Assembly (NCBI GenBank): GCA_946885915.1
Contig: CAMPHF010000006.1
Location: 124,001 to 188,000, forward strand
Source: an uncultured Idiomarina sp.
GTDB lineage: Bacteria > Pseudomonadota > Gammaproteobacteria > Enterobacterales > Alteromonadaceae
DNA length: 64,000 bases
Direction of reading: 5' to 3'
Part shown: positions 28,730 through 38,033 of the stretch, piece after piece
Numbering within the stretch: the first letter of the stretch is position 1
How the letters are laid out: each line of letters starts with the position of its first letter
Program-made: the position numbers and the translations under genes
Notes under the pieces: generated by a model
Databases searched by the model: none
What the model was told of the DNA's origin: nothing
The model's input: the letters and a program-made list of their open reading frames with translations, nothing else

Positions 28730-28827
28730 CGGCCGACCAGTAACCACTCAAGCTCTTCAATAGCAAGTTTAATAAAGGACGGAGTATACGTGAATTTGTA
28801 CTGGGTTTCGACTGCCTTCAGCGCCGC

Positions 28828-30405
28828 TTAAGCATGCGGCGCGCGTAACTGCGATAGCCGCAAGCCTAAGCCAACTTGTACCACCAAATAAGTTAGTGCT
28901 GCAGCGCCAACATATTGGGCTAAATACCAAGCCCGCTCTAATGCCGTCGCACTTAACCAAACCTCGCGCCCTGGCAGCAACCAGAGTAATAGCGCCACCA
29001 TGACCGCCGTCGCCACCGCAGTCCGAACTAAAAAGCGAATGGTACCGGGTTGCCGTTGCAACACCCCATCTTGATACAGCGCATAACCTAACAACCCAGC
29101 ATTTAGTAAAGCCGACAACGAAGTGGCGGCCGCTAAGCCCACATGACCAAACGGAATAGCGAGCAATAAGTTAAATACCATGTTGCTCACCATAGCGATA
29201 ATGCCGAATTTCACTGGCCGTTTAGTGTCTTGCCGAGCATAGAAACCCGTCGCCAGCACTTTTACTAGCATAAAACTGAGCAACCCAAATCCGTAAGCAA
29301 TTAGGCTATAAGAAGCAAGCCTGGCATCATCAGGCGTAAATGCACCATGCATAAAAAGTGTCATCAGCATAGGCTCGGCCAATACAATCAGCCCCGCCAT
29401 CGCCGGCAACCCGAGCAGCACGACAGTGCGAATACCCCAATCTAAAGTATGACTAAAAGCGGCCGCAGATTTATCCACATGCCGCCCCGATAGCGCTGGC
29501 AAAATAACCGTCGCAATCGCAATCCCAAATAGTCCTAAAGGAAATTCAAGCAACCGGTCAGAATAATACAACCAACTGATTGACCCGGTGACTAGGAAAC
29601 TGGCGATTAAAGTATCGAGCAACAGGTTAATTTGGCTTACCGAAACCCCAAATAATGCGGGGATCATTAATTTACGGATGCGCGTGACACCCTCATCACG
29701 CCAACCCCAACGCGGGCGAACCAATAATCCCGCGCGTTTCAGAAACGGTAACTGGAACACCAACTGAATCAGTCCACCAAAGAATACGCCCCACGCGAGC
29801 GCATATTCAGGCTGCGCTAATTGCGGCGCTAACCAGATGGCCGCTGCAATAATTGCAACGTTCAAAAACACCGGGGTGAATGCCGCAACCGCAAATTTAC
29901 CAATGGCGTTCAAAATAGCGCCCGCTAAGGCAGTAAAAGTAATAAACCATAAGTATGGAAAGGTAATGCGGAGCAAATCACTCGCTAACACAAATTTTTC
30001 GCCCTGCGGACCGCCATGATACCAATCTAGGAACCACCCCATCCCAAATAAGGCAGTGACGACCGGGGATAAAATCACGCCGGCGATAGTAATAACCGTC
30101 ACAATGGTGCCGAGCGTTCCAGCAACCCGAGCAATCAGTAGCTGTTGATCAGGAAGCTCACGGCCTTGCTTGTATTCAACCAAGACCGGCACAAAGGCCT
30201 GTGCAAAGGCGCCTTCGGCAAACAAGCGACGTAAAAAATTAGGAATTTTATTAGCGAATAGAAACACATCAGCGGCAGCACCCGCGCCCATTAGGTTGGC
30301 GATAACCACATCGCGTACGAGCCCCATCACTCGTGACAGCAACGTCATCAGACTCACCACAGCGCCGGAGCGTAATAAACGATTGGAGGTTGCGGACACA
30401 AGCAT
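28828..30405 (-). CDS. murJ: MurJ, lipid II flippase
   Basis: A 525-residue polytopic membrane protein of the MviN/MurJ type with about 14 hydrophobic segments. The opening SLMTLLSRVMGLVRDVVIA and the loop FLRRLFAEGAFAQAFVPVL are family signatures; Arg residues in these segments line the central cavity. It flips lipid II for peptidoglycan synthesis. Divergent from the DUF885 gene, with 95 bases between them. Confidence 0.96.
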   Translation of the reverse strand: MLVSATSNRLLRSGAVVSLMTLLSRVMGLVRDVVIANLMGAGAAADVFLFANKIPNFLRRLFAEGAFAQAFVPVLVEYKQGRELPDQQLLIARVAGTLGTIVTVITIAGVILSPVVTALFGMGWFLDWYHGGPQGEKFVLASDLLRITFPYLWFITFTALAGAILNAIGKFAVAAFTPVFLNVAIIAAAIWLAPQLAQPEYALAWGVFFGGLIQLVFQLPFLKRAGLLVRPRWGWRDEGVTRIRKLMIPALFGVSVSQINLLLDTLIASFLVTGSISWLYYSDRLLEFPLGLFGIAIATVILPALSGRHVDKSAAAFSHTLDWGIRTVVLLGLPAMAGLIVLAEPMLMTLFMHGAFTPDDARLASYSLIAYGFGLLSFMLVKVLATGFYARQDTKRPVKFGIIAMVSNMVFNLLLAIPFGHVGLAAATSLSALLNAGLLGYALYQDGVLQRQPGTIRFLVRTAVATAVMVALLLWLLPGREVWLSATALERAWYLAQYVGAAALTYLVVQVGLGLRLSQLRAPHA

Positions 30406-30500
30406 TCCTTGTCAGTCGCCGCCCGCCGTGGGCGCGCTTGCTAATAAACACACAGCAGCGTACATTTTGACACTCATTCTCGCAAGGAGCAAAACACCCG

Positions 30501-32324
30501 ATGAGCATAAGATGGCGCTGGATCATCATCTTGACTGTATTACTAGGCGCCGTTGGCGGCTATTTCCTCGCCCGCTTGTTGTGGTTCAAACCGGTCACCA
30601 TTGAGCAGTTTTACGACCGCGTGAATATCGATATGAATCAGCAGCCACCCGCGTGGATGACGCAGCTTGGGATTTTTGAACAATTTGGCTTACGCGAACA
30701 CAATAGTCGCCTGAATGACCTTTCCCCTAATGCCCAGCTAGCCTATGCCGAGCTCCTGAGAAATACCTACGAGCTGTTTAATAGTTACGATACGAGCGGT
30801 TTGAGTGCCGCCGAGCGCACCAGTTATGCCGTACTTGAACATTATCTGACCACTGAACTCGCCGGTTTAGCTTGGCAGCGTCACGACTATCCTATTAACC
30901 CTTTTAACGGTGTGCAAAGCTCTTTGCCCGGTTATTTATTGCAGTTAGAAATCACCGATAGTGGCAGCGCCGAGCATTACGTCGCGAGTTTAGGGAAAAT
31001 AAGCGAACAATTCACTTGGCTGCAACAAGATCTGCAAGAACGCGCGGCGCAAGGGTTAATCGCACCGGATTTTGTGCTGCAAGAGAGCATTACCCAAATC
31101 GAGAATTTTTTGGCCGGTGGTCCAGCTAGTAATTTATTGCTAAAAAGCTTTGAGCAAAAACTAGAAGCGGCAGGCATGAATTTTGAGGCCCGCTTGAGTT
31201 TTTATGACCAAACTCGCGCATTGTTACAAACTGAAATTTACCCCGCCTACCAAGATTTACTGCAAACCCTGCGCGACTTATTGCCACAAGCTTACCCCAA
31301 TGCCGGGGTGTGGCAGTTACCCGGCGGCGCCGAATATTATGATTACCTGATCACCAAATACACGACGCACAGCTTAACCGCCGACGAGCTGCATCAAATC
31401 GGTTTACTCGAGGTAGCACGTCTACAACAAGATCTACGTGACCAATTGGCTACATTGAATATTAATGCAGATGATTGGGTGCAAGTGATGGCTGGGCTTA
31501 ATCAAGACCCAACCCAATTATACGAGGATAGCGCGCTTGGTCGCGCCCAGGTGTTAGCCGATTTTGAAGCCATGTTAAATGAAATCAGCACCTATCTTGG
31601 CCCGGCATTACGACTACGGCCAACCGCCGACCTTCGCGTTGAGGCCATACCGAACTATGCTAGCAATGCACCGGGCGGCTATTATCAACCACCCGCCGCC
31701 GGAGAAAATTCATTTGGCACTTTTTATGTGAATTTAGCGCGGATGGATAATGTGCCAAGCTACAGCATGAAAACCTTAGCCGTTCATGAAGGCATTCCGG
31801 GACATCACACCCAGCTGGCATTGCAAGCCGAATTAGACAGCATTCCGAGTTTTCATCGGTTGCTATCAATCCCCGTATTTAGCGAAGGCTGGGCCTTGTA
31901 CGCCGAACGACTCATGTTTGAACTCGGACTCTATGCCGATGATGACTTAGGCAATTTAGGCCGCATTCAATCCGAGCTATTTCGCGCGGCTAGGTTAGTA
32001 GTTGACACCGGCATTCATACCAAACGCTGGACTCGCGCTGAGGCCGTGGATTATATGTACAACGCCACTGGTTTACCGCGCCATGAAGTGCGCGCCGAAG
32101 TCATGCGGTACATCGTTCAGCCCGGCCAGGCTTTAGCCTACACCGTAGGGATGCAGGAACTCTTAAGCTTGCGTGATAAAGCGCGCCGTGAATTGGGCCC
32201 GCAGTTCGACTTGCGAGACTTTCATGATGCGATTTTACGCCATGGCAGCTTGCCAATACCGGTACTTCGAGAAGTGGTGAACCACTACATTGCCGAGCAG
32301 CTAGAAATTAGAAAAGCCCAATAA
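30501..32324 (+). CDS. DUF885 family protein, likely membrane-anchored zinc metallopeptidase
   Basis: A 607-residue protein with an N-terminal membrane anchor (IIILTVLLGAVGGYFLARLL) and a large helical domain. The motif AVHEGIPGHHTQ and, about 35 residues later, SEGWALYAERL resemble a HExxH-like zinc site with a downstream Glu, the hallmark of DUF885. The substrate is unknown. AAGGAG lies 11 bases before the ATG. It sits between murJ and rpsT, which are adjacent in many relatives, so it may have been inserted there; codon style does not look foreign. Confidence 0.85.
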   Translation: MSIRWRWIIILTVLLGAVGGYFLARLLWFKPVTIEQFYDRVNIDMNQQPPAWMTQLGIFEQFGLREHNSRLNDLSPNAQLAYAELLRNTYELFNSYDTSGLSAAERTSYAVLEHYLTTELAGLAWQRHDYPINPFNGVQSSLPGYLLQLEITDSGSAEHYVASLGKISEQFTWLQQDLQERAAQGLIAPDFVLQESITQIENFLAGGPASNLLLKSFEQKLEAAGMNFEARLSFYDQTRALLQTEIYPAYQDLLQTLRDLLPQAYPNAGVWQLPGGAEYYDYLITKYTTHSLTADELHQIGLLEVARLQQDLRDQLATLNINADDWVQVMAGLNQDPTQLYEDSALGRAQVLADFEAMLNEISTYLGPALRLRPTADLRVEAIPNYASNAPGGYYQPPAAGENSFGTFYVNLARMDNVPSYSMKTLAVHEGIPGHHTQLALQAELDSIPSFHRLLSIPVFSEGWALYAERLMFELGLYADDDLGNLGRIQSELFRAARLVVDTGIHTKRWTRAEAVDYMYNATGLPRHEVRAEVMRYIVQPGQALAYTVGMQELLSLRDKARRELGPQFDLRDFHDAILRHGSLPIPVLREVVNHYIAEQLEIRKAQ

Positions 32325-32409
32325 AGGGAGTTGACTTTTGTGAGCAAAACAGGCATATTCCTCGGCCTTTATAACACAGCGTCCTGTTAACGATTTTTAG
32401 GAGTTCACC

Positions 32410-32673
32410 TTGGCTAACATCAAGTCTGCGAAAAAGCGTGCGGTACAAGCGGAAAAAAACCGTCGCCACAACGCGAGCCGCCGCTCAATGATGCGTACAC
32501 AATTGAAAAAAGTAATCACTGCTGTTGAAGCAGGCGACAAAGCGGCCGCTCAGCAGGCTTTTGCAACCTTAGCGCCAGTACTTGATCGCTATGCAAGCAA
32601 AGGTTTGATTGACAAGAATAAAGCAGCTCGTCATAAGAGCCGTTTGAACGCAAAAATTAAAGCTTTGGCCTAA
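32410..32673 (+). CDS. rpsT: RpsT, 30S ribosomal protein S20; TTG start
   Basis: An 87-residue basic helical protein, [20 protein letters not shown] onward, clearly S20. The start codon is TTG (32410), with TAGGAG upstream. E. coli rpsT also starts with UUG, which is involved in its translational autoregulation, so this feature is probably conserved. A strong terminator follows. Confidence 0.98.
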   Translation: MANIKSAKKRAVQAEKNRRHNASRRSMMRTQLKKVITAVEAGDKAAAQQAFATLAPVLDRYASKGLIDKNKAARHKSRLNAKIKALA

Positions 32674-32722
32674 TCGCCAACGCGATGCCGCGTGCCTTGA
32701 CGCGCTGCGCATTTGATTGCGA

Positions 32723-32748
32723 AAAACCCGCCTGTTGGCGGGTTTTTT
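32723..32748. terminator. Bidirectional rho-independent terminator between rpsT and pseI
   Basis: AAAAACCCGCC-tgtt-GGCGGGTTTTTT forms a GC-rich stem with a T-run on the plus strand and, because of the leading A-run, also on the minus strand. It separates the convergent genes rpsT and pseI. Confidence 0.9.
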
Positions 32749-32759
32749 GTTTTTGATTA

Positions 32760-33776
32760 TTACTTGGTTGGTGCCCCAATAAATGATTCTTTCAACGGAA
32801 CCCCAGCGGGAATATCACAAGCGGCAACCGTTGCAAGCACCTCGGGCAATCGCGTGGGCGCTAACCCCTGCCCACCTCGCAACGACTTTACATTGTCATT
32901 GGTAAAGGGTTCTCCAGCTTTCATTGGCCGTGATACAAACAAAGAACGCCGCCGTAATTTGTCTTTTTCTGTGACCGCATAGGTCACCTTACCCAATGCA
33001 TGCTCGGTTTCACGAACTGCTTTCACCATCGCGGCGAACTCATCGGGCTCCATGGAAAAAGCGGCATCGGCGCCACCCAAACTTCTGTCCAGCACAAAAT
33101 GTTTCTCAACAACTGTTGCGCCCAGAGCAACTGCAGTTACCGGTACAGCATGTCCAGCCGTATGATCAGATACACCGACCTGCACCTTAAATCGCTGCCG
33201 CATATCCACCATGGTCAGCAAGTTCGCATCCGCAATAGTGGCGGGATATTGCGATGTACACTTGAGTAGCGTTACATCATGGTTGCCTTCGGCAAAACAT
33301 GCTTGTAATGCCAATTCAATGTCGCTATCCGTTGCTACGCCAGTCGAGATAATCACTGGTTTTTGAGTTGCGGCACAAGCTCGAATCAACGGAATATCAG
33401 TAATCTCAAATGAAGCAATTTTATAAATTGGATTACCAATTGATTCCAAAAAGGTCACGGCCTCAAAATCGAACGGACTTGAAAAACAAACCATACCTAG
33501 TTCATGCGCTAGTTCCATAAGTGGCTTGTGCCACTCATAACGTAAAGCGGCCTCAGCATATAAGTCCCACAACGTACGCCCATCCCATAAGCCTCCACTT
33601 AATGGTTTGCCAAAGTAGTCATTCTGCAACGGCAAAGTAAGGGATTCAGGCTTATACGTCTGCAGTTTAACTGCATCGGCACCAGCCTTCGCCATGGCGC
33701 GTATGGTTTGCTCCGCGATGGCAAGGTCGTTATGGTGGTTTGCTGATAGCTCAGCAACAATAAAGCAAGGTTTCAT
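32760..33776 (-). CDS. pseI: PseI, pseudaminic acid synthase (NeuB family)
   Basis: Condenses a 2,4-diacylated 6-deoxy-altrose with phosphoenolpyruvate to make pseudaminic acid. The 338-residue protein has the NeuB-type barrel (FIVAELSANHHNDL, DAVKLQTYKPESLT, VGVSDHTAGHAVPVTAVALG, VVEKHFVLDRSLGGADAAFS) and a C-terminal SAF (antifreeze-like) domain from about residue 275. The segment GGLWDGRTLWDLY favours PseI over sialic or legionaminic synthases. ATG 33776 has AAGG six bases upstream. Last gene of the minus-strand cassette before the shared terminator. Confidence 0.92.
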   Translation of the reverse strand: MKPCFIVAELSANHHNDLAIAEQTIRAMAKAGADAVKLQTYKPESLTLPLQNDYFGKPLSGGLWDGRTLWDLYAEAALRYEWHKPLMELAHELGMVCFSSPFDFEAVTFLESIGNPIYKIASFEITDIPLIRACAATQKPVIISTGVATDSDIELALQACFAEGNHDVTLLKCTSQYPATIADANLLTMVDMRQRFKVQVGVSDHTAGHAVPVTAVALGATVVEKHFVLDRSLGGADAAFSMEPDEFAAMVKAVRETEHALGKVTYAVTEKDKLRRRSLFVSRPMKAGEPFTNDNVKSLRGGQGLAPTRLPEVLATVAACDIPAGVPLKESFIGAPTK

Positions 33777-33783
33777 TGTCACC

Positions 33784-34011
33784 TTAAGCCTTGTTGAAGT
33801 AAGTCAGGACATCCTGAATAGTATTTAGTTTTTCGACATCCTCATCAGGAACTTGAACACCAGTCGATTGTTCTAGTTCAACAAATAAGTTAAATAAATC
33901 TAAACTATCTAAACCATTCTCGGTAAACACCCCATCAACGGGTAATGAAGAAATATCTGCTGTTACACCAGACTTCTTCATTGCGTCTCTTACATTTTGC
34001 TCTGTTAACAT
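33784..34011 (-). CDS. Stand-alone acyl carrier protein in the Pse cassette
   Basis: A 75-residue ACP with the phosphopantetheine site Ser36 in ENGLDSLDLFNLFVELE. It is not a housekeeping AcpP: sequence around it (DISSLPVDGVFTENG) differs and it is embedded between pseI (7-base gap) and a ketoacyl synthase III-like gene (1-base gap). It probably carries a dedicated acyl group for sugar modification; this is inference from context. Confidence 0.88.
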   Translation of the reverse strand: MLTEQNVRDAMKKSGVTADISSLPVDGVFTENGLDSLDLFNLFVELEQSTGVQVPDEDVEKLNTIQDVLTYFNKA

Positions 34012-34012
34012 G

Positions 34013-34942
34013 TTATTTCTCCCGCTTCAAAATGGCCGAAGCCCATGAAAAACCAACGCCAAACCCACTGATCACAATATTCTTAATAGCTTGTTTCGAT
34101 TGTCGGCGCTCAAGCATAAGAGGAATCGTAGACGAAACCGTATTTCCAATCCCCGCCAGCTCTTGTGGCACCAACTGCTTCTCGACCCCCAGCCCTCGCG
34201 CAATAACATCAACAATCGCAGCGCTGCCTTGGTGTACAAGAAATTCGTCTATATTGCTCAACTCAAGGTTTGCAGCGGCTAATAGTTTCTTGATATGCGG
34301 CGCAACGTTTAGCGCTGCAAAGTTGAACACTTGGCGTCCATTCATGTGTAACTTTTTCTCGCGCACACACAAATGCTCAGCACCTTGGCCATCGGTGCCA
34401 TAGGCAACTGGGCCCAAACTGTACAAAGGATCTTTACCGACTAACGTGGCAGTAGCTGCATCACCGAATAGTAAAGAAGTGACGCGGTCTTGCCGATCAA
34501 TAACCTTGGAATAGGGGTCTGCGGTGATCAGCAAACCGCAATTGAGACCACTTGCACTTAAGAATCCTTGCAGCACGTAAAGCCCGTAAACATAGCCCGA
34601 ACAGCCAAGGCTTACATCAAAAGCAGCAACTGTGTTCGGCAATCCCAATTTATGCTGAACGATTGCTGCAGTATGCGGTAACCCTTCGCCATCACCATTT
34701 TGGGTCACCACTACAATGGCATCGATAGCATCCAAACTAATGTTGGAATTAACTGCGAGTAACTCTCTAACGGCGGCTACTGCAAGGTCCGAGGTCTCAT
34801 ATCCAGCATCTAACTGGGGGAGTTTACGACTACCTATCTTGGTATCAATAAAATCTGCGGTCTCGCCGAACCTTTGTGCCTGTTCTATATTATCGATACT
34901 CGAGGTAGGAACGTAACTCGCTATTTGCTTAATTCCAAACAT
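34013..34942 (-). CDS. 3-oxoacyl-ACP synthase III-like enzyme in the Pse cassette
   Basis: A 309-residue FabH-like thiolase-fold protein. The catalytic triad is complete: Cys114 (DVSLGCSGYVYG), His237 (FLVHQGSAAI) and Asn267 (GIGNTVSST). KASIII enzymes condense an acyl-CoA with malonyl-ACP. ATG 34942 starts MFGIKQIASYVP, the usual beginning; the gene overlaps the preceding unknown gene by 14 bases. Together with the adjacent ACP it could build a short beta-oxoacyl group. An ACP and KASIII-like pair also occurs, as I recall, in the P. aeruginosa PAK flagellin glycosylation island. Confidence 0.88.
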   Translation of the reverse strand: MFGIKQIASYVPTSSIDNIEQAQRFGETADFIDTKIGSRKLPQLDAGYETSDLAVAAVRELLAVNSNISLDAIDAIVVVTQNGDGEGLPHTAAIVQHKLGLPNTVAAFDVSLGCSGYVYGLYVLQGFLSASGLNCGLLITADPYSKVIDRQDRVTSLLFGDAATATLVGKDPLYSLGPVAYGTDGQGAEHLCVREKKLHMNGRQVFNFAALNVAPHIKKLLAAANLELSNIDEFLVHQGSAAIVDVIARGLGVEKQLVPQELAGIGNTVSSTIPLMLERRQSKQAIKNIVISGFGVGFSWASAILKREK

Positions 34943-35537
34943 CACCAGCCCCCACAATAAATCTAATGGTTCCAATTGGCTCACCATCGATTATTAATTG
35001 GTTTACGCTAAACTTTTCAGTAAATACACGCACCGATCTTACCGTTAGTTCATTATAAGTTATCGGCAACGCACGCTGTAACTCAAGCTGACCAAACAAC
35101 CATTTACCCTGCGTGGGCTTCGCCAGTTTGTTATTCAGCATTTTGGTCAGTGCTACGGCCGTTTCTATCGTCGTAAATGGGTAATCAATTTCTACTTGCT
35201 GTACCTTTAGGGTAGTCACTTGGTCATTTGCGGGTATCGCGAAACGCTCAAGTTCGTCTTCAGGATAAGCATAGCTCTGTGTGACTACTATTTCCGTCGG
35301 TACGAGCCAGACCGAGGTTGATACTGTTGGCGATAGCAAGTTGGCCTCACAAGCGAACTGAGCATTCTCAGGCGGATGGTCAACGATTTTCAACTGATGC
35401 GCTGTCGGCTGTCTAAACGCCACTTTTCTCACCCATGCATCTTTGCCAAGCTGCTGTCGCGCATAAGTTGTTAAGGCGTTAAACATATCCGTGCCATGTA
35501 CATATCGACGAGAACCTTTGAACTTAAAAGTCTGCAT
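34929..35537 (-). CDS. Unrecognised 202-residue protein in the Pse/ACP cassette
   Basis: I do not recognise this protein. ATG 35537 (MQTFKFKGSRRYVHGTDMFN) lies 8 bases after the stop of the NeuD-like gene; the frame is open 14 codons further but inside that gene. There is no signal peptide or membrane segment. The alternation of strands with a central helix (IETAVALTKMLNNKL) and the end NQLIIDGEPIGTIRFIVGA is compatible with a hot-dog fold of the type that acts on acyl-ACP or acyl-CoA, but this is only an impression. It overlaps the KASIII gene, so the two are probably co-translated and act together. Confidence 0.7.
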   Translation of the reverse strand: MQTFKFKGSRRYVHGTDMFNALTTYARQQLGKDAWVRKVAFRQPTAHQLKIVDHPPENAQFACEANLLSPTVSTSVWLVPTEIVVTQSYAYPEDELERFAIPANDQVTTLKVQQVEIDYPFTTIETAVALTKMLNNKLAKPTQGKWLFGQLELQRALPITYNELTVRSVRVFTEKFSVNQLIIDGEPIGTIRFIVGAGDVWN

Positions 35538-35545
35538 GTGAAACC

Positions 35546-36184
35546 TTATTTTATCCGGCGTGCTGGATTGCCGATCCATGTCGAATTCAATGGCATATCT
35601 TTCAGCGCGGCACTGCCAGCAGAAAGCGTCGAAAATGCCCCTACTTTGAGTCGATCTCGAACCACCGCATTGGGTGCAATATGTACACCTGTCTCTAGTT
35701 CTGCATAGCCACAGATTGTCGTATTCGGTCCTAAATCAACACAGTCTGCTATTTGTGCGTCATGCCCAACATTGGCTCCTGCTCGGATAAAGCAGTGATC
35801 ACCAATCTTCACCATCGGTTGAATTGTCGCGAATGCACACACGACGTTACCTACGCCTAACACTACATCATCACTAATCGCACTATAAGGATGAATTAAA
35901 TTCGCCCAACGCTCGTTCGGGATTTCAAGTTGTTGCAAACGCTCCCGCCGTTCATGCATTTTTCCAACGGACAGAATCGCTTGGACAAATAAAGTATCAG
36001 CGGGTAACGAGCGCCAGTTATCGGGTCTATCAATGACTTCAAAGTCACCAATTCGGGTTCCGCGCGGTAAGTTATCATTCAGAAAACCAACGACATTAAT
36101 GTCGTCTCCCGCCATACGCCGAGCTGCAGCGACTGCTGCTGCTACCATACCGTTACCTGGCCCACCAATGATTGCAATGTTCAT
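35546..36184 (-). CDS. NeuD/PglD-family sugar acyltransferase (left-handed beta-helix)
   Basis: A 212-residue protein. The N-terminal Rossmann-like part (MNIAIIGGPGNGMVAAAV) is followed by hexapeptide repeats (VGNVVCAFATIQPMVKIG, ANVGHDAQIADCVDLGPNTT) that form a left-handed beta-helix; the His in VGHDAQIAD matches the catalytic base of PglD. PglD N-acetylates UDP-4-amino sugars. In this cassette, which has no GNAT-type PseH, it is the best candidate for acylating the PseC product, possibly with an ACP-bound acyl group. It is followed by the unknown gene and the ACP pair. Confidence 0.85.
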   Translation of the reverse strand: MNIAIIGGPGNGMVAAAVAAARRMAGDDINVVGFLNDNLPRGTRIGDFEVIDRPDNWRSLPADTLFVQAILSVGKMHERRERLQQLEIPNERWANLIHPYSAISDDVVLGVGNVVCAFATIQPMVKIGDHCFIRAGANVGHDAQIADCVDLGPNTTICGYAELETGVHIAPNAVVRDRLKVGAFSTLSAGSAALKDMPLNSTWIGNPARRIK

Positions 36185-36192
36185 CTCTAACC

Positions 36193-37329
36193 TTAATCGT
36201 CAGTTGTTGTTGCCATGGTTCGAATGACATGCTCAAACCATGCCGGTGTCGCCAACGCGGGCATTAAATCTCGCATCTGCTCTTGCTGTTGCCCCCAAAG
36301 ATTGGGGGCTGAGAGAACTTCACTAACACGCAGGGTAAGTTGCTCATGACCCAATGCCCCGAGCTCCCCAAGATAAAAAATACAGTTTCGCTCAGCCAGT
36401 TGCGCCGCTTGCTCAAGTTGATTCTCAGCAATCGCAATAACAATGCTGGGAAGGCGTAATGCGATTCGCTCCCAAGCCATCGTTCCGCCGGCGCCAATGG
36501 CAAGATCGGCCTGACGCATCAGGGTGGCTACATTGCTAATTTGACGATGCAGCCGAATGTTGTCAGCACTTGCTACCTTCTGCTTCAGCTCTTGCCAAAA
36601 AGGATAAGCAGCACCCACCACGATATCTATCTGTACCTCAATAGAAACCTGTTGTGCGGCATCAAGCAATGCAGCAAGACTGATTCCGGTTGCATTATCC
36701 GCGTCACTTCCACCAAACGCTATCAGGATGCGGTAGCCACTTTGCTTCGCCTCAACTTGTCTGGCGCCATTTAACGCTTCGTTGCCATAGAACTCGTCAC
36801 GGAGCAGTACCTGCTGCGGACCCAAAAAAATCTTGCTTGCCAACGGTAATTTGGCACGCCAAAAATTCTCTCCATTGGGGCGTAACGTCGTATCAACTAA
36901 AACATCACATTCCAATGCACGATCACCAAGTCCATCGATCACGATAATTTTCGCTTGGGTCGCCTTTTTCACTAGCCTATGCCACTTAGCATCAATGGCG
37001 AAATGATCGACGAGTAGCCAGTGCGATTCAGCCTGGGAATACTGCTTGATGGCAGCAATCGTTGCCGCTGCATCATCCTCACGCGAAGCACCAAGCCAAC
37101 CTGCATGTGCACACCAGTCAGCTTGATATTGATTCGCAACCGGCAGCTCAATGACCGCAAAACCTGCGGCACGCAGGACAGTGAGTTGATCGCCCAGATT
37201 CGGTCGGCTGATAAATACGACATCAACCTGCAGCTGGTTAAATTTTTGGGCAATAGCTAGACAACGCATAACATGCCCAGCGCCAATACTGCGGGAGCTA
37301 TCTACTCTGACAAAAAGTAAGCGCGCCAT
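36193..37329 (-). CDS. pseG: PseG, UDP-sugar hydrolase of the pseudaminic acid pathway
   Basis: Releases UDP from the 2,4-diacylated UDP-altrose before condensation by PseI. The 378-residue protein has a GT-B (MurG-like) fold: RVDSSRSIGAGHVMRCLAIA at the start, LIAFGGSDADNATG and IGAGGTMAWERIALRLPSI in the nucleotide-binding half. ATG 37329 overlaps the pseF stop (TAATG); the frame extends five codons further only inside pseF. Confidence 0.9.
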   Translation of the reverse strand: MARLLFVRVDSSRSIGAGHVMRCLAIAQKFNQLQVDVVFISRPNLGDQLTVLRAAGFAVIELPVANQYQADWCAHAGWLGASREDDAAATIAAIKQYSQAESHWLLVDHFAIDAKWHRLVKKATQAKIIVIDGLGDRALECDVLVDTTLRPNGENFWRAKLPLASKIFLGPQQVLLRDEFYGNEALNGARQVEAKQSGYRILIAFGGSDADNATGISLAALLDAAQQVSIEVQIDIVVGAAYPFWQELKQKVASADNIRLHRQISNVATLMRQADLAIGAGGTMAWERIALRLPSIVIAIAENQLEQAAQLAERNCIFYLGELGALGHEQLTLRVSEVLSAPNLWGQQQEQMRDLMPALATPAWFEHVIRTMATTTDD

Positions 37330-38033
37330 TACTGTCGCTGCCAAGCTTCGAATAGCAGTTCGGCAAATTCCCAGTCCTCAAGAGTATCAATATCTTGAAC
37401 CCGCTTTCGAGGGAGTTGATAAGCTAAACCATGCTCTGAAAACATCGGCAAATCTGTCGCAAATGCCGCAGCAGACCCCCAATAAAACTGACCTGCATCA
37501 TGGTATGCTTCTATCAGATCCTGGGAACGAGTGCTCCGGTATTGCTCATTAAACATCTTCACCGAGCCATCATCTTCAAGTTGCAGCGCACGTTGAATGG
37601 GAAACGCATAGCTCGTGACTGAAAAGCAAAAACTCTTTTTGCTCGCGCGCCAGCGGTCAAATGCCTGCTTAACAACGTCTCCGGTTAAAAACGGCGCCGT
37701 CGCGTATATGCAACAAATTGCCGTTTGTCTATCGATGAGCGTCTCGTCTGCAGCTAAAATATAATTCACCGCATGATGCATCACGGCTCTGGTTGTCGCC
37801 GTATCGTTGGCTAATTCAGGGGGGCGAATGAAAGGCGTTTGGGCACCATATTGGCGAGCCACTGCCGCAATTTCCGAGTCATCTGTAGAGACAATAACGT
37901 CGCTAAAACAGCCACTAGCAAAGGCCGCTTCTATCGACCAAGCAATCATTGGTTTACCCGCGAAAAATTTAATATTTTTGCGCGGAATACGTTTACTGCC
38001 GCCGCGGGCGGGAATAACCGCGATGGCTTTCAT
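37329..38033 (-). CDS. pseF: PseF, CMP-pseudaminic acid synthetase
   Basis: Cytidylyltransferase of 234 residues that activates the nonulosonic acid with CTP. The nucleotide-binding start AVIPARGGSKRIPRKNIKFF and SDVIVSTDDSEIAAVARQYG are family signatures. The ATG overlaps the pseC stop by 4 bases and its stop overlaps the pseG start, so pseC-pseF-pseG are tightly coupled. Confidence 0.92.
   Translation of the reverse strand: MKAIAVIPARGGSKRIPRKNIKFFAGKPMIAWSIEAAFASGCFSDVIVSTDDSEIAAVARQYGAQTPFIRPPELANDTATTRAVMHHAVNYILAADETLIDRQTAICCIYATAPFLTGDVVKQAFDRWRASKKSFCFSVTSYAFPIQRALQLEDDGSVKMFNEQYRSTRSQDLIEAYHDAGQFYWGSAAAFATDLPMFSEHGLAYQLPRKRVQDIDTLEDWEFAELLFEAWQRQ

Noticed and set aside
32760..33776. 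NeuB-family protein considered as sialic acid or legionaminic acid synthase
   Set aside because: The neighbours are PseB, PseC, PseG and PseF types, and the GGLWDGRTLWDLY segment fits PseI.
33784..34942. ACP and KASIII considered as the housekeeping acpP/fabH genes
   Set aside because: No plsX, fabD, fabG or fabF nearby, and both are embedded with tight spacing in the sugar cassette.
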